Below, in pieces: positions 7,198 to 15,941 of a stretch of 62,546 nt of DNA. The notes beneath the pieces were generated by a model that was not told the DNA's origin, searched no databases, and saw only the letters and a list, made by a program, of their open reading frames with translations. Source of the DNA: Litchfieldia salsa. Lineage in GTDB: Bacteria; Bacillota; Bacilli; Bacillales; Bacillaceae_L. The position numbers were made by a program, and so were the translations under genes. Position 1 is the stretch's first letter. Each line of letters starts with the position of its first letter. The stretch spans positions 1 through 62,546 of the forward strand of contig NZ_FNJU01000017.1 in assembly GCF_900104555.1 (NCBI RefSeq), in the 5' to 3' direction.

Positions 7198-7650
7198 TTA
7201 TCCACTTTGTTGATTCAGAGTCTGATTGGTACTTCCTATTTTACTAGCCATTTGGAGAATCCAATTAATATCTTGTTCTGTATAGATTTTTCGAGTACGA
7301 GAGCCTGTAAGTAAGACACCTCTTGTTTGACCATTGAATTTCACTGGGACTGCAACCGCAGCCTGTAGATTTTCAGCTAGCATGATTGGATATTCTAATC
7401 GCTTTGTCTGAAGATCAAGTACAGAGTCATCTAGAATCATTAACCGATCTGCTCGAATAACTAATCCAGCTAATCCCTTTCCAGGTCTACCTTGCATGCT
7501 TTTATAACGTTCATTATGGTTACCGGACACATAAGTCCATTGAATCGCGAATGATTCCTTATAGAGACAAGCCAATGCGGAAAAATCACTTGATGTCTTG
7601 TGTCGAATCTCATTCAATTGTTCATTTATATAAACATTCAACTGTTCCAT
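7198..7650 (-). CDS. NreA-like GAF-domain protein
   Basis: A 150-residue single GAF domain. The segments WTYVSGNHNERYKSMQGRPGK and GLAGLVIRADRLMILDD resemble the ligand pocket of NreA, the nitrate receptor that holds back NreB kinase in staphylococci. ATG 7650 is chosen because AAGGAGAG lies 8 bases upstream and it gives the usual NreA length; the upstream ATG at 7710 would include a putative operator. It lies upstream of the NreC/NreB-like pair but has its own terminator, so coupling would be at protein level. Nitrate binding is an inference from family and context. Confidence 0.78.
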   Translation of the reverse strand: MEQLNVYINEQLNEIRHKTSSDFSALACLYKESFAIQWTYVSGNHNERYKSMQGRPGKGLAGLVIRADRLMILDDSVLDLQTKRLEYPIMLAENLQAAVAVPVKFNGQTRGVLLTGSRTRKIYTEQDINWILQMASKIGSTNQTLNQQSG

Positions 7651-7683
7651 GTTCTTCTCTCCTTGGCTAGAGACCATCCTCTG

Positions 7684-7692
7684 CCCTAAGGG
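7684..7692. promoter_or_regulatory. CCCTAAGGG palindrome, copy 1 (possible NreC-type operator)
   Basis: A perfect 9-bp palindrome 34 bp upstream of the NreA-like start. It recurs at 7842-7850 in the same divergent intergenic region. GC-rich palindromes of this kind are described for NreC-type regulators; binding here is inferred. Confidence 0.4.
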
Positions 7693-7841
7693 TTTGCTTA
7701 CTTCTCTCATTTTAATCCTTTTTATGCTAAAAGTAATTCAGGGAATTCCCCTAAAGTTTATTCCTATTTAGCGGAAAACCGGGCAAATATCAGGAATATA
7801 TGGCTTTTCTATGAACAGACCTAAGAATAATCAGCATATTA

Positions 7842-7850
7842 CCCTAAGGG
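7842..7850. promoter_or_regulatory. CCCTAAGGG palindrome, copy 2
   Basis: Identical to 7684-7692, in TTACCCTAAGGGAAAT, about 95 bp upstream of the Fnr-family gene. A further palindrome, GGGAATTCCC (7741-7750), lies between the two. Confidence 0.4.
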
Positions 7851-7943
7851 AAATGGATACCTAAATTTCAGGAGATATCCCGATTACACAATTTAGACAC
7901 AGACGATATGATAAAGCTACAAAGTTTTAACAAAGGGGATGAC

Positions 7944-8675
7944 TTGGAAATGGCAATGGTTATTCAAAACAACATTCAATCACAAGGTTTTGTAGATACA
8001 TTTAATGGAGATATTAGTTCTTTCTTATCTATAGATAATTTTAATAAATTAAAAGAAATCATGCGTCCGAAAGTAGTAAAGGCTGGAACCCATTTATTCT
8101 GGGAAGGTGAAAAAGCTGAGAAGATGTACTTTATAAACTCGGGGCAAATTAAACTTCGTACATCCACCGAAGCTGGTAAGGAATTCCTTTTAGGTATTAA
8201 AGAAGAAGGAAGCTTACTTGGAGAATTTGGTGGCTGTGATGATCAGGTCTTTTATACGTATCGAGCAGAAGTAACTGAGTCTGGAGAGGTTAGTTCAATC
8301 TTAGTTAGTGATTTGAAAAAGCTACTTTATCAATTTGGTAACTTTGCAGTTGAGTTTATGAATTGGTTAGGGTGGATGAACCGAGTTACACAAACAAAGT
8401 TACATGATGTTTTATTCTATGATAAATCAGGAACACTCGCATCTACTCTTCTAAGAATGAGTCATAGTTATGGAGTGAAATGTAGTGATGGCATTCTACT
8501 TAATATTGAACTAACGAATAAGGAAATTGCAGATTTTATTGGGTCCACAAGAGAAAGTGTTAACCGATTATTGAATTCTTGGAGAAAAGCAGGATTCATC
8601 GATATCATTGGAAAACAAATCGTCATTATTCGTCCTGAGGAACTGTATTCGCTATGTGACAGTCTTTCTTGTTAA
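7944..8675 (+). CDS. Crp/Fnr-family transcriptional regulator
   Basis: About 243 residues: a cyclic-nucleotide-binding-like beta barrel (GTHLFWEGEKAEKMYFINSGQIKL), a long dimer helix, and a winged helix with the recognition helix region IADFIGSTRESVNRLLNSWRK. AAAGGGGAT at 7932-7940 points to TTG 7944 or ATG 7950; the earlier ATG 7908 lacks a site. It ends CDSLSC, giving C-X4-C, whereas B. subtilis Fnr has three C-terminal cysteines (C-X2-C-X4-C) plus an Asp as cluster ligands, so Fe-S binding may be altered. It probably acts at the Fnr box at 7081. It is divergent from the NreA-like gene. Confidence 0.85.
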   Translation: MEMAMVIQNNIQSQGFVDTFNGDISSFLSIDNFNKLKEIMRPKVVKAGTHLFWEGEKAEKMYFINSGQIKLRTSTEAGKEFLLGIKEEGSLLGEFGGCDDQVFYTYRAEVTESGEVSSILVSDLKKLLYQFGNFAVEFMNWLGWMNRVTQTKLHDVLFYDKSGTLASTLLRMSHSYGVKCSDGILLNIELTNKEIADFIGSTRESVNRLLNSWRKAGFIDIIGKQIVIIRPEELYSLCDSLSC

Positions 8676-8694
8676 TTGAAAAAAGGTAGAGCCC

Positions 8695-8813
8695 GTTGAT
8701 TGGAACGGAAGGTATGTGACTCCTGCGGGATGCGCAGGAAATCCCATGAGACCGTAGGATAAAGAGGTTCATCCCTGCACCAAGGAAAGCACATACCTGG
8801 AGTGCAAATCAAC
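8695..8813. repeat. Repeat family A, diverged short copy
   Basis: Starts GTTGATTGGAACGGAAGG, contains GACTCCTGCGGGATGCGCAG and ends TGGAGTGCAAATCAAC. The central palindrome is degenerate. It lies between the Fnr-family gene and the NarI-like gene. Confidence 0.75.
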
Positions 8814-8884
8814 CTAACCTAGTCAAATAGCAAAATAGTTTACGAAGCCAAAAAATAAATGGGTTTAAACCTGGAGGTGGCAAG

Positions 8885-9319
8885 GTGGATCTTTTACAAG
8901 GATTATTATGGGTTGCATTACCTTATTCATCAATTGCAATATTAGTCATGGGCTTCATATGGCAATATGATAGCAAAGAACAGTATAAGGAAGATCTTTT
9001 TTCTTATTTCTTGTGTTGGAAGAATATAAGTGTTTTCTTACTAATCGGTATACTGATTGGAACTGGTGTGTATTCTGTCTTCATATTGCATACACAAATC
9101 AACGCATTTGAATGGCTATTAAGTTTAGTTTATCTTAATCCAAGCTTACACTTAATAGAAGCAACACCTTTAATATTCAAGATTCACTTAGTCAGTCTTT
9201 GCACACTGTTTATTTTCTTGCCATTTACAAAGTATATTAAAGTGATCAATTCCCTATTTAAACATAGAAATCTAGTAGCACTTCCGGTTTTCTTTTTATT
9301 ACTTAATATATATTTATAA
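8885..9319 (+). CDS. Shortened NarI-like (nitrate reductase gamma) membrane protein
   Basis: A 144-residue protein whose N-terminus (LLWVALPYSSIAILVMGFIWQY) and C-terminus (NPSLHLIEATPLIFKIHLV... FLPFTKYIKVINSLFKH) align by eye with the two ends of NarI, the cytochrome b subunit of respiratory nitrate reductase (about 225 residues). Some 75-80 central residues with two helices are missing. The N-terminal heme His (GGHIYRY in B. subtilis NarI) is Phe here; one C-terminal His (KIHLV) remains. It has an intact frame, a strong site (GGAGGTGG) and its own terminator, so it may be a functional derivative rather than a pseudogene. No narGHJ is near. Confidence 0.7.
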   Translation: MDLLQGLLWVALPYSSIAILVMGFIWQYDSKEQYKEDLFSYFLCWKNISVFLLIGILIGTGVYSVFILHTQINAFEWLLSLVYLNPSLHLIEATPLIFKIHLVSLCTLFIFLPFTKYIKVINSLFKHRNLVALPVFFLLLNIYL

Positions 9320-9351
9320 AAAAGTAGTAGCATACTAGTTACTACTTTTTT
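9318..9351. terminator. Bidirectional intrinsic terminator after the NarI-like gene
   Basis: AAAAAAGTAGTA pairs with TACTACTTTTTT around CATACTAGT. The stop codon is within the left A run. Confidence 0.85.
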
Positions 9352-9469
9352 GTGTAAAGATTTCAGAAAATTGCCTTCATTTAGTGTATACTTTATAAAA
9401 AGAGGATTTTTAACTTTTTTGTAGAAAAATGTATGTTAATACTGTTTGAACTTGGTGAGGGGATTATGA

Positions 9470-12400
9470 ATGAATACAACTCAGCGAATTGGTGATTTAA
9501 GAAAATCCTTTATCGCACTAAATGAAGACTTAGAAATCATTTATTGTAATACAGAAACAGAGACCATTTTTAACCTGCCAGTTGATTTTATCATTGGAAA
9601 AGAAATTTTTGAAATGATTCCAGACATGCAATTTTCTTCATATATCAAGGAATTGATAAGCGCGATTCATAACAAGTCGCTATTGCAGTTTCAGGAATAC
9701 ATTCCTCAACTGAACAGATGGTTAGAATTCAGTACCTATCCAGGGATGTTTGGTTCGAACATTTTTATTGTCGATATTACACATGAAGTATTGAAAGATA
9801 AAATATTAGTAGGACAAAAGCTCATTCTTGAAAAGATTACAACAGGTAAGCCATTAATTGATGTTTTACATAAAATTGTTGAATTTATAGAGGGGCTTTT
9901 AGGGAGTGGTTATTGTTCGGTGTTATTACCAGACAAATCTGGAGAATGTCTGCAAGTGAGAGCTGCCCCATCGTTACCAGAATCGTTTGTTCAAAAAATG
10001 AAAAATATAAGAATTGGTCCTAATTCGGTAGGGTGTGGGAAAGCAGCTTATTTGAAAGAGAAGGTATTCACAAGTGACTTTATGGCTGACCCGTTGTATT
10101 CTCCAGTTATGGAAGAAATCAAAAAAGCAGATCTTAAATCATGTTGGTCGATCCCTATCCTTGATTCAGAAGAAAAGCTACTTGGTACATTTGCAATCTA
10201 TTATGAAGATGTTCACCGATTAAACGAAATTAACTTACAATTAATCGAATTATCATGTTATTTATGTAGTATTGCGATTGCGAAGGAACGAACATATCAG
10301 CAAAAAGCATCTGATACAGAAGTACAATATAGTATTATTGCAGAAAATATGACAGATTTAATAAAAGTCGTCGATAAAAACTTTATCGTTCAATATTGTT
10401 CCCCATCGGTTAAGTCTTTGCTTGGATTTGAAGTGGAGGAAATTGTTGAATCACAATCACTATACTTGATTCACCCAGAAGACATCTCAAAGGCAGTTAG
10501 TGTATGTAATCAAGTTTTTGCAACGAAACTGAACCAAAAGATAGAATATCGAACCCGAAATTCTGAGGGCAAATGGATTTATTTCGAAGCAGTTTTATCT
10601 CCATTTAATCATAAAGATGGTCAAGTTGAGCAAGTTCTTATTGTTTCAAGGGATATTTCTGAACGGAAACAATCAGAAAGAATCCGTAAACAACGAGAAC
10701 AACGCTACAAGTCCCTATTCATGCATAACCCGGATGGAGTCTACTCTTTGGATCTAAATGGAAGGTTCGTTAAAATTAATGATGAACTTCTTAAGATAAC
10801 CGGCTATTCAAGGTCGGAACTAATACAAATGGAATCTCCTTTATTTATTATGGAAGAGGATCATAACCGGGTTTGCACTCATTTTCAGAAGGCATTAAAG
10901 GGTGACTCTCAACACTATGAGTTAACGATTCAACAAAAAGGCGGGAAAAAGGTCTATTTAAATGTTAAGAATATGCCGATTAGGGTGGATGGTGAAATTG
11001 TTGGTGTATATGGAATCGCTAAGGATGTAACTGAACAGCAGGAAGCACTTGAAGCACTTGAAAAATCTGAAATGAAGTTCAGATCTGTTGTGGAATCCGC
11101 GTCAGAGGGTATTATTATTACGGATGAAGAACTAAAAATCTTATCATGGAACAAAGGTGCAGAAGCCATCTTTGGATATACCTCAGAGGAAGCAATTGGT
11201 GAAAATTTAGCACTTGCCGTTTCAAAGGAATTCTTAAAAAAGTATCCTAAATTGAGCAAACAGTTTGTTAGTAAGCCGTATGAATCATATGTTGGAAAAG
11301 CGTTTGAACTTAAAGGATGCACTAAAAGCGGTGAGGAAACCCCTCTTGAGGTGTCTTTGAATTATTGGCAAACAGGGGATAAGAAATATATAAGTGCCAT
11401 TATCAGAGATATAAGTGATCGAAAAAAGGCTGAACATGCTTTACAGAAAAGTGAGGAAAAATACCGTCGTTTGATAGAAAATTTACCTGAAGCAATGATC
11501 ATTATAAATGAAAAAAGATTAATGTTTGCGAATAAAAAAGTGGTTGAGCTTTTTGGGACCAACACAAAAGAAGAGCTTTATAGACATTCGATTTTTGATA
11601 TCATTGACCCAGACTATCATTTTGTGATTGATGAAATTAAAGGTGCAATCTGTGAAAAATATGTCGTCGAGAACATGGAGGTGCGTTTTGTCACTCCTTC
11701 AGGTGGGATACTTGATGTACAAGTGAATGCCGTTCCTACCATTTATGAAGGTGAGAAAGCAGCCCAAATTATTCTTAGAGATATTACAGAGCTTAAGAGA
11801 AGTAAAGAGTTACTCCTTAATGCAGAGAAGCTTTCGGCAGCAGGAGAGTTGGCTGCTGGCATTGCACATGAGATTCGAAATCCTCTAACTAGCATCAAAG
11901 GATTTATACAGCTTGCTAACACATCTGATCTAAATCAAGAGAGATACTTTCCAATTATTTTAACAGAAATAGAACGAATTAATTCGATCATTAGTGAGTT
12001 ATTACTTTTAGCCAAGCCGAAGAAAACGGAATTCAAAAAGATGAGTTTTCGTGCCAGCGTTTTGGATATGCTAAAACTCTATTCGCCTCAAGCAATTTTA
12101 CATAATATCGAGCTTATCGAACAAATTGAGGTAGACGATTCTGAGATCATAGGTCATGAAAGCAAACTCAAGCAGGTTTTCATCAATTTATTTAAAAATG
12201 CATTAGAAGCTATGCCAAATGGTGGAGCACTTATTATTCAGTTAAAAGGAAATCATAAATCGCTGACGTTGACTATTAAGGATAATGGTCAGGGAATCCC
12301 TGCGAAGGTTTTGCCTAAGCTAGGTCAACCCTTTTTTACAACTAAGGAGAAGGGGACAGGGCTTGGACTTGCTACTTGCTTTAGTATCATCGAAAACCAT

Positions 12401-12481
12401 AAGGGAACAATGGTTATTAATAGTGAAGAAAATAAAGGGACAGAAATAAAGATTACGCTCCCAAGATTAATAGTAAACTAA
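9470..12481 (+). CDS. Multi-PAS/GAF sensor histidine kinase (sporulation-kinase type)
   Basis: A 1003-residue soluble kinase. The order is PAS (about 10-110), GAF (125-285), four more PAS/PAC units (about 290-405, 410-530, 540-660 and 665-785, several closing with RDISERK or RDITELK), then HisKA with phospho-His near residue 800 (AAGIAHEIRNPLTSIKGFIQL) and an ATPase with NLFKNALEA, DNGQGIP and GTGLGLAT. The phosphoacceptor segment matches KinA/KinE-type phosphorelay kinases feeding Spo0F. No response regulator lies next to it, as usual for that class. The start ATG follows GGTGAGGGG. It has no membrane segment, so it senses internal signals. Confidence 0.9.
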   Translation: MNTTQRIGDLRKSFIALNEDLEIIYCNTETETIFNLPVDFIIGKEIFEMIPDMQFSSYIKELISAIHNKSLLQFQEYIPQLNRWLEFSTYPGMFGSNIFIVDITHEVLKDKILVGQKLILEKITTGKPLIDVLHKIVEFIEGLLGSGYCSVLLPDKSGECLQVRAAPSLPESFVQKMKNIRIGPNSVGCGKAAYLKEKVFTSDFMADPLYSPVMEEIKKADLKSCWSIPILDSEEKLLGTFAIYYEDVHRLNEINLQLIELSCYLCSIAIAKERTYQQKASDTEVQYSIIAENMTDLIKVVDKNFIVQYCSPSVKSLLGFEVEEIVESQSLYLIHPEDISKAVSVCNQVFATKLNQKIEYRTRNSEGKWIYFEAVLSPFNHKDGQVEQVLIVSRDISERKQSERIRKQREQRYKSLFMHNPDGVYSLDLNGRFVKINDELLKITGYSRSELIQMESPLFIMEEDHNRVCTHFQKALKGDSQHYELTIQQKGGKKVYLNVKNMPIRVDGEIVGVYGIAKDVTEQQEALEALEKSEMKFRSVVESASEGIIITDEELKILSWNKGAEAIFGYTSEEAIGENLALAVSKEFLKKYPKLSKQFVSKPYESYVGKAFELKGCTKSGEETPLEVSLNYWQTGDKKYISAIIRDISDRKKAEHALQKSEEKYRRLIENLPEAMIIINEKRLMFANKKVVELFGTNTKEELYRHSIFDIIDPDYHFVIDEIKGAICEKYVVENMEVRFVTPSGGILDVQVNAVPTIYEGEKAAQIILRDITELKRSKELLLNAEKLSAAGELAAGIAHEIRNPLTSIKGFIQLANTSDLNQERYFPIILTEIERINSIISELLLLAKPKKTEFKKMSFRASVLDMLKLYSPQAILHNIELIEQIEVDDSEIIGHESKLKQVFINLFKNALEAMPNGGALIIQLKGNHKSLTLTIKDNGQGIPAKVLPKLGQPFFTTKEKGTGLGLATCFSIIENHKGTMVINSEENKGTEIKITLPRLIVN

Positions 12482-12499
12482 TATGAAGAGATTTGGTTG

Positions 12500-12529
12500 G
12501 GTGGTGTATTGCACTACCTTTATTTTTTT
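12500..12529 (+). terminator. Intrinsic terminator after the multi-PAS kinase
   Basis: GGTGGTG-TATTG-CACTACC stem followed by TTTATTTTTTT. Confidence 0.85.
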
Positions 12530-12555
12530 GACCTAGCTAGTAGATTAGATATTCA

Positions 12556-12662
12556 AAGTTTGCGGAATTCCATTCGCTACGAACCACTCCCTTTCCTTAG
12601 AGCTGCGTGAGGCTCCTCCTCTCCGGATACCATTAGCACCTAGGAGAGGGGAATAAGCGGTT
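12556..12662. repeat. Possible degenerate family A repeat
   Basis: The GC-rich patch CTGCGTGAGGCTCCTCCTCTCC followed by CCTAGGAGAGGGG recalls the GTGAGCCTCCTCGTC core but is heavily diverged. It lies between two convergent genes. Confidence 0.4.
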
Positions 12663-12689
12663 ACATAATTGGATTCATTGTACTTATTA

Positions 12690-13229
12690 CTATTGGTTAA
12701 ATTGCTCAAGAAATGTCTCGAGTTGTTTCTTCTTTTTTTGTTCGTAGAGGAGTCTGAATTCGACTGCGTCTTCTATTGAGTATCCATTATTTTTTAATTC
12801 TGTCTTCATCTCTTCATAAATTCTGCTGAATTCTTGATCTGTTTCATCTTCTAAATCCTTAAATTCCTGGTAGTAGTCTGTCATAGATAATAATGATTGG
12901 TTTTCTATGCCTTTTTCCTGGAATTCATCAAATACTGCTACCATTAGATTTAACAATCTTGTTGAGGTAGTTTCTTCTAGCTTCGTAAAAAGTGACCTAT
13001 ACTTCTGTTTAATTTCTTCTAAACCATCATCATTTTTTAAGTTAACGATATCTTCTTCGATGAAAGTTGATTGATTTAGTACAGCTTGGCTTGGGCTATC
13101 TTTTCGGATACTAGAATCAATGGTACGGGAAGGAGAATTTGCCATAGACTTTGGTTTGAAATCGATTGATAAAAGTACAACAAATAAGACGATTTGGACA
13201 ATCAGAATACCAAGCATTATTTTTTTCAT
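12690..13229 (-). CDS. Hypothetical single-pass, coiled-coil protein
   Basis: A 179-residue protein. A short basic N-terminus and a membrane helix (IMLGILIVQIVLFVVLLSI) are followed by a polar, mainly helical extracytoplasmic part rich in Glu/Lys, with heptad-like stretches near residues 75-175 (SRIYEEMKTELKNNGYSIEDA). ATG 13229 is chosen because GGAGGTGAAAG precedes it. It lies directly downstream of the GGDEF/HD-GYP gene on the same strand but beyond a terminator. Not recognised. Confidence 0.6.
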   Translation of the reverse strand: MKKIMLGILIVQIVLFVVLLSIDFKPKSMANSPSRTIDSSIRKDSPSQAVLNQSTFIEEDIVNLKNDDGLEEIKQKYRSLFTKLEETTSTRLLNLMVAVFDEFQEKGIENQSLLSMTDYYQEFKDLEDETDQEFSRIYEEMKTELKNNGYSIEDAVEFRLLYEQKKKKQLETFLEQFNQ

Positions 13230-13302
13230 ACTTTCACCTCCACTATCTATCATTCTTGACAGAGGGAAGGGGGTTTAAACGTAAATGTGTTCATTCAATA
13301 CA

Positions 13303-13331
13303 CAAAAAAAGGCCGAAAAGATTCGCCCTTT
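13303..13331 (-). terminator. Probable terminator after the GGDEF/HD-GYP gene
   Basis: Minus strand AAAAGGGCGAA-TCT-TTTCGGCCTTTTTTT: a stem with one mismatch and a seven-T tail. It overlaps the stop codon. Confidence 0.7.
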
Positions 13332-15172
13332 TAACCGTTCGACAATGGTTCATTTTTAATGAATTTTTCTGCGTAGTTTTTTTCAATCATTTTGATAAAG
13401 GGTTCAACGAATACTGGGTCAAACTGTTCTCCAGCACATCTTCTTAACTCCAAAATACCCTCGCGAAACGACTTGGTTTTTTGATAAGGACGTTCAGTGG
13501 TCATTGCATCAAACGAATCAATAATACATAAGATTCTTGCAAGCTTCGGGATGTTTTGTCCTCTTAGCCCACGTGGATAACCTTTGCCATCATAACGTTC
13601 ATGATGCAATTCAACAAGTGGGAGTAATGCATCAAATTTCTTGTTAGAACCGATAATTTCTTTCCCAAAGGTAACATGCTTTTTTATCATTTCCCATTCA
13701 GATTGTTCAAGCTTTTCTTTTTTGTTTAGGATATCTCTTGGAATCTCAAGTTTACCAATGTCATGGATTAAAGCCCCAAGTACAAGGGTTTTCTTTTCTC
13801 CCTCGGAAAGATCAAGGTAATTACTTAGGTCCATAGCATATTGAAATACCCGTTTACTATGTCGGTAGGTATAAATATCTTTAGCCAGGAATATTTTCAA
13901 TTGCTGTTCTGCATCCTCAAGGTCTCTTTCAGCAATGGCTGGAGACTGTGGATTAGCTTCTAAGCATTCAGAATAAACATGTACAATATTTTTACCTTGA
14001 GCTTTTGAATGGTACATGGCTTTATCAGCTTTTTGTAAGAGTTCAGATGAATTATATACTCCACTTTCATACTCAACAATTCCTGCTGAAAAAGACAGAC
14101 ATCCATATGGTAATGCTTCAACACCAGTAAAGTATGTGTCATTTACCTTTTTTCTTAAATCATTTATGAAAAGAAATGCCTCTGAACTTGAAGTATTTGG
14201 TAATAATATTGTAAATTCTTCTCCGCCATATCTAGCGACGATATACTTACTAGCCTTTGCTTCTTGTTCCAAAAGCTGTCCAAAGAAAGTGAGCAAAGAG
14301 TCACCTTGGATATGCCCGTAGAGGTCATTATATTTTTTAAAGTCGTCAATATCTAGTAATGCAACATTCAACGTCGATTGATTTTCATGGACGTTGGCGA
14401 TCTGCTTTTCTAGAAGTTCTTTGAAATAGCCGTGATTGTTAAGTCCTGTTAGATAGTCTTTGTTAGCTTTCTCTAATGTGGCTTGATAGAGCTTATAATG
14501 TTCATCAAAAGCGAATGATAGAAGCATTGCTATGCATACAAATAGGAAAAGACCAAAGAATTTTTCATAATCTAAAAGAATACCTAGAATAATTGCCAAA
14601 AGCATGGTTGTAAAATAACTTGCTAAAAAGGTCTTATCGCTGCTTATTCTTCTGAGGATATTCTCAATAGTATTCGAGCCTTCCAATATAAAATATAAAA
14701 TAACTAAAAATATATTCACTATAAAGTATGAAGCTAATGAAATAATATAAGGAAAGAGATTATCTGTGTTAATTTGTCCAATTGTACCACCTGAAAACAA
14801 AAAGAGCTCGTAAGCAACATTAATCATTATTATATAAATAGAGAAGTTAAATATTTGATTATACCAAGATATTTTTTGTTGATAGAAGAAGAAGATTAAG
14901 CTAATAGTGATTAATACGTATAGGGTCAATTCCATTCCGAATAAATATAGACTAGCTAGGTAGATGGCAGAATCCATTGATATGATATTATCTCTTGGAG
15001 GTATATAAATTGTAAAATAATTGAGCAAAGCTAATGATCCTACAAGAGCAAAAATTATCACCCAATTGGGAATTGATATTTCAGCAGTCAGTAGATAATT
15101 TATAGAGATAAAAATACTCACTAGGAATATAGTTGCAAGGTAGCCTTTAATTTTTATGTTCAACAGTGACAT
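13331..15172 (-). CDS. Membrane GGDEF and HD-GYP protein (cyclic-di-GMP turnover)
   Basis: A 613-residue protein. An N-terminal sensor of about seven membrane helices (residues 1-220) is followed by a GGDEF domain with an intact active-site motif ARYGGEEF near residue 317, then an HD-GYP phosphodiesterase domain with HDIGKLEIP near 470 and HHERYDGKGYPRGL near 525. GGDEF makes c-di-GMP and HD-GYP degrades it, so the protein may be bifunctional. The product-inhibition RxxD site normally just before GGEEF is absent (KASKYIVARYGG). Its upstream neighbour is the DUF5317/34-residue operon, separated by a hairpin terminator. The start ATG has only a weak ribosome binding site. Confidence 0.9.
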   Translation of the reverse strand: MSLLNIKIKGYLATIFLVSIFISINYLLTAEISIPNWVIIFALVGSLALLNYFTIYIPPRDNIISMDSAIYLASLYLFGMELTLYVLITISLIFFFYQQKISWYNQIFNFSIYIIMINVAYELFLFSGGTIGQINTDNLFPYIISLASYFIVNIFLVILYFILEGSNTIENILRRISSDKTFLASYFTTMLLAIILGILLDYEKFFGLFLFVCIAMLLSFAFDEHYKLYQATLEKANKDYLTGLNNHGYFKELLEKQIANVHENQSTLNVALLDIDDFKKYNDLYGHIQGDSLLTFFGQLLEQEAKASKYIVARYGGEEFTILLPNTSSSEAFLFINDLRKKVNDTYFTGVEALPYGCLSFSAGIVEYESGVYNSSELLQKADKAMYHSKAQGKNIVHVYSECLEANPQSPAIAERDLEDAEQQLKIFLAKDIYTYRHSKRVFQYAMDLSNYLDLSEGEKKTLVLGALIHDIGKLEIPRDILNKKEKLEQSEWEMIKKHVTFGKEIIGSNKKFDALLPLVELHHERYDGKGYPRGLRGQNIPKLARILCIIDSFDAMTTERPYQKTKSFREGILELRRCAGEQFDPVFVEPFIKMIEKNYAEKFIKNEPLSNG

Positions 15173-15192
15173 TATTTAATCAACTCACAATA

Positions 15193-15234
15193 TAAAAATG
15201 GGTGGGAAAAAGTAAGTTTTACTTTCTCCCACCT
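15193..15234 (-). terminator. Hairpin terminator after the DUF5317 operon
   Basis: Minus strand GGTGGGAGAAAGTAA/TTACTTTTTCCCACC is a 15-pair stem followed by CATTTTTATA. Confidence 0.75.
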
Positions 15235-15245
15235 TATTATACACT

Positions 15246-15350
15246 TTAGCCTGCAATTTTCCACCCTGAAGTGAAAGCTAGAATCAGTGAACCAAATATG
15301 ATAGCGTTTAATAAAATGCCTGTTAATTTTGTACCCTCAAACTTTTTCAT
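15246..15350 (-). CDS. 34-residue membrane peptide downstream of DUF5317
   Basis: The ATG at 15350 immediately follows the TAG of the DUF5317 gene. It is served by AAAGGAGGTGAAC within that gene's last codons, a near-perfect site, so translation is very likely. The peptide starts MKKFEGTKLTG, has one hydrophobic helix (ILLNAIIFGSLILAF) and ends TSGWKIAG. It lies between DUF5317 and the c-di-GMP protein. Function unknown; it may modulate a membrane partner. Confidence 0.7.
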   Translation of the reverse strand: MKKFEGTKLTGILLNAIIFGSLILAFTSGWKIAG

Positions 15351-15941
15351 CTAATTGTTCACCTCCTTTAAATCAGATACACTTGCGCTTTCCTGCTTAC
15401 GAGCTTTGTGCACCATAATATACTGTATAAATTGAAATCCTCCGATGTTCATCACGACATCTCCAATACTAATTACTTGCGTTTTTGGATATGGTGAGGA
15501 AAGGGGAATGATATCACCTAGGAAACCAAGTCTTGTTGCATCAGTTAAAAGAGTATGTTTAGCGTAAAGTTCCTCTTTTAGGATCTCGAGGTACATTGGA
15601 TCGAGCACAGCGGCAGCTTCTGCTGAAACGGGCATTCGGCCTCCATTTAGTACCATCACAATGAAATTTAAAAACACACCTATAAGAATGACATTAAAGC
15701 CTTTGTGATCTCGATTAACATAGAGAAAAACCATTCCTACAATGTAGACAGCCATGAAGATGAAACCACTTATTTGTCCTAGAAATTCAATGCTGTTTTG
15801 TAAAAAGTATACAGATAACTGAATAATTAAAAATACCGGGAAGATCCAACCCCATTTTAGTTTCAAGGTTGAAAATGCTTGAAGATTACCTTTGCGCAAT
15901 AGCGCAATGATAAATGATAAGATAATTCCATCGAAAACCAT
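15351..15941 (-). CDS. DUF5317-family membrane protein
   Basis: A 196-residue protein with about five membrane helices. Family signatures are VLNGGRMPVS near residue 100 and the C-terminal LGDIIPLSSPYPKTQVISIGD. DUF5317 proteins are uncharacterised. By recall they are often found close to HD-GYP or GGDEF genes in Bacilli and Clostridia, as here. It is the first gene of a two-gene operon with the 34-residue peptide. The start ATG follows TAGGTGAG. Confidence 0.82.
   Translation of the reverse strand: MVFDGIILSFIIALLRKGNLQAFSTLKLKWGWIFPVFLIIQLSVYFLQNSIEFLGQISGFIFMAVYIVGMVFLYVNRDHKGFNVILIGVFLNFIVMVLNGGRMPVSAEAAAVLDPMYLEILKEELYAKHTLLTDATRLGFLGDIIPLSSPYPKTQVISIGDVVMNIGGFQFIQYIMVHKARKQESASVSDLKEVNN

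Noticed and set aside
13960-14349. Short ORFs on both strands inside the GGDEF region
   Set aside because: They are shadows of the well-supported GGDEF/HD-GYP coding frame.
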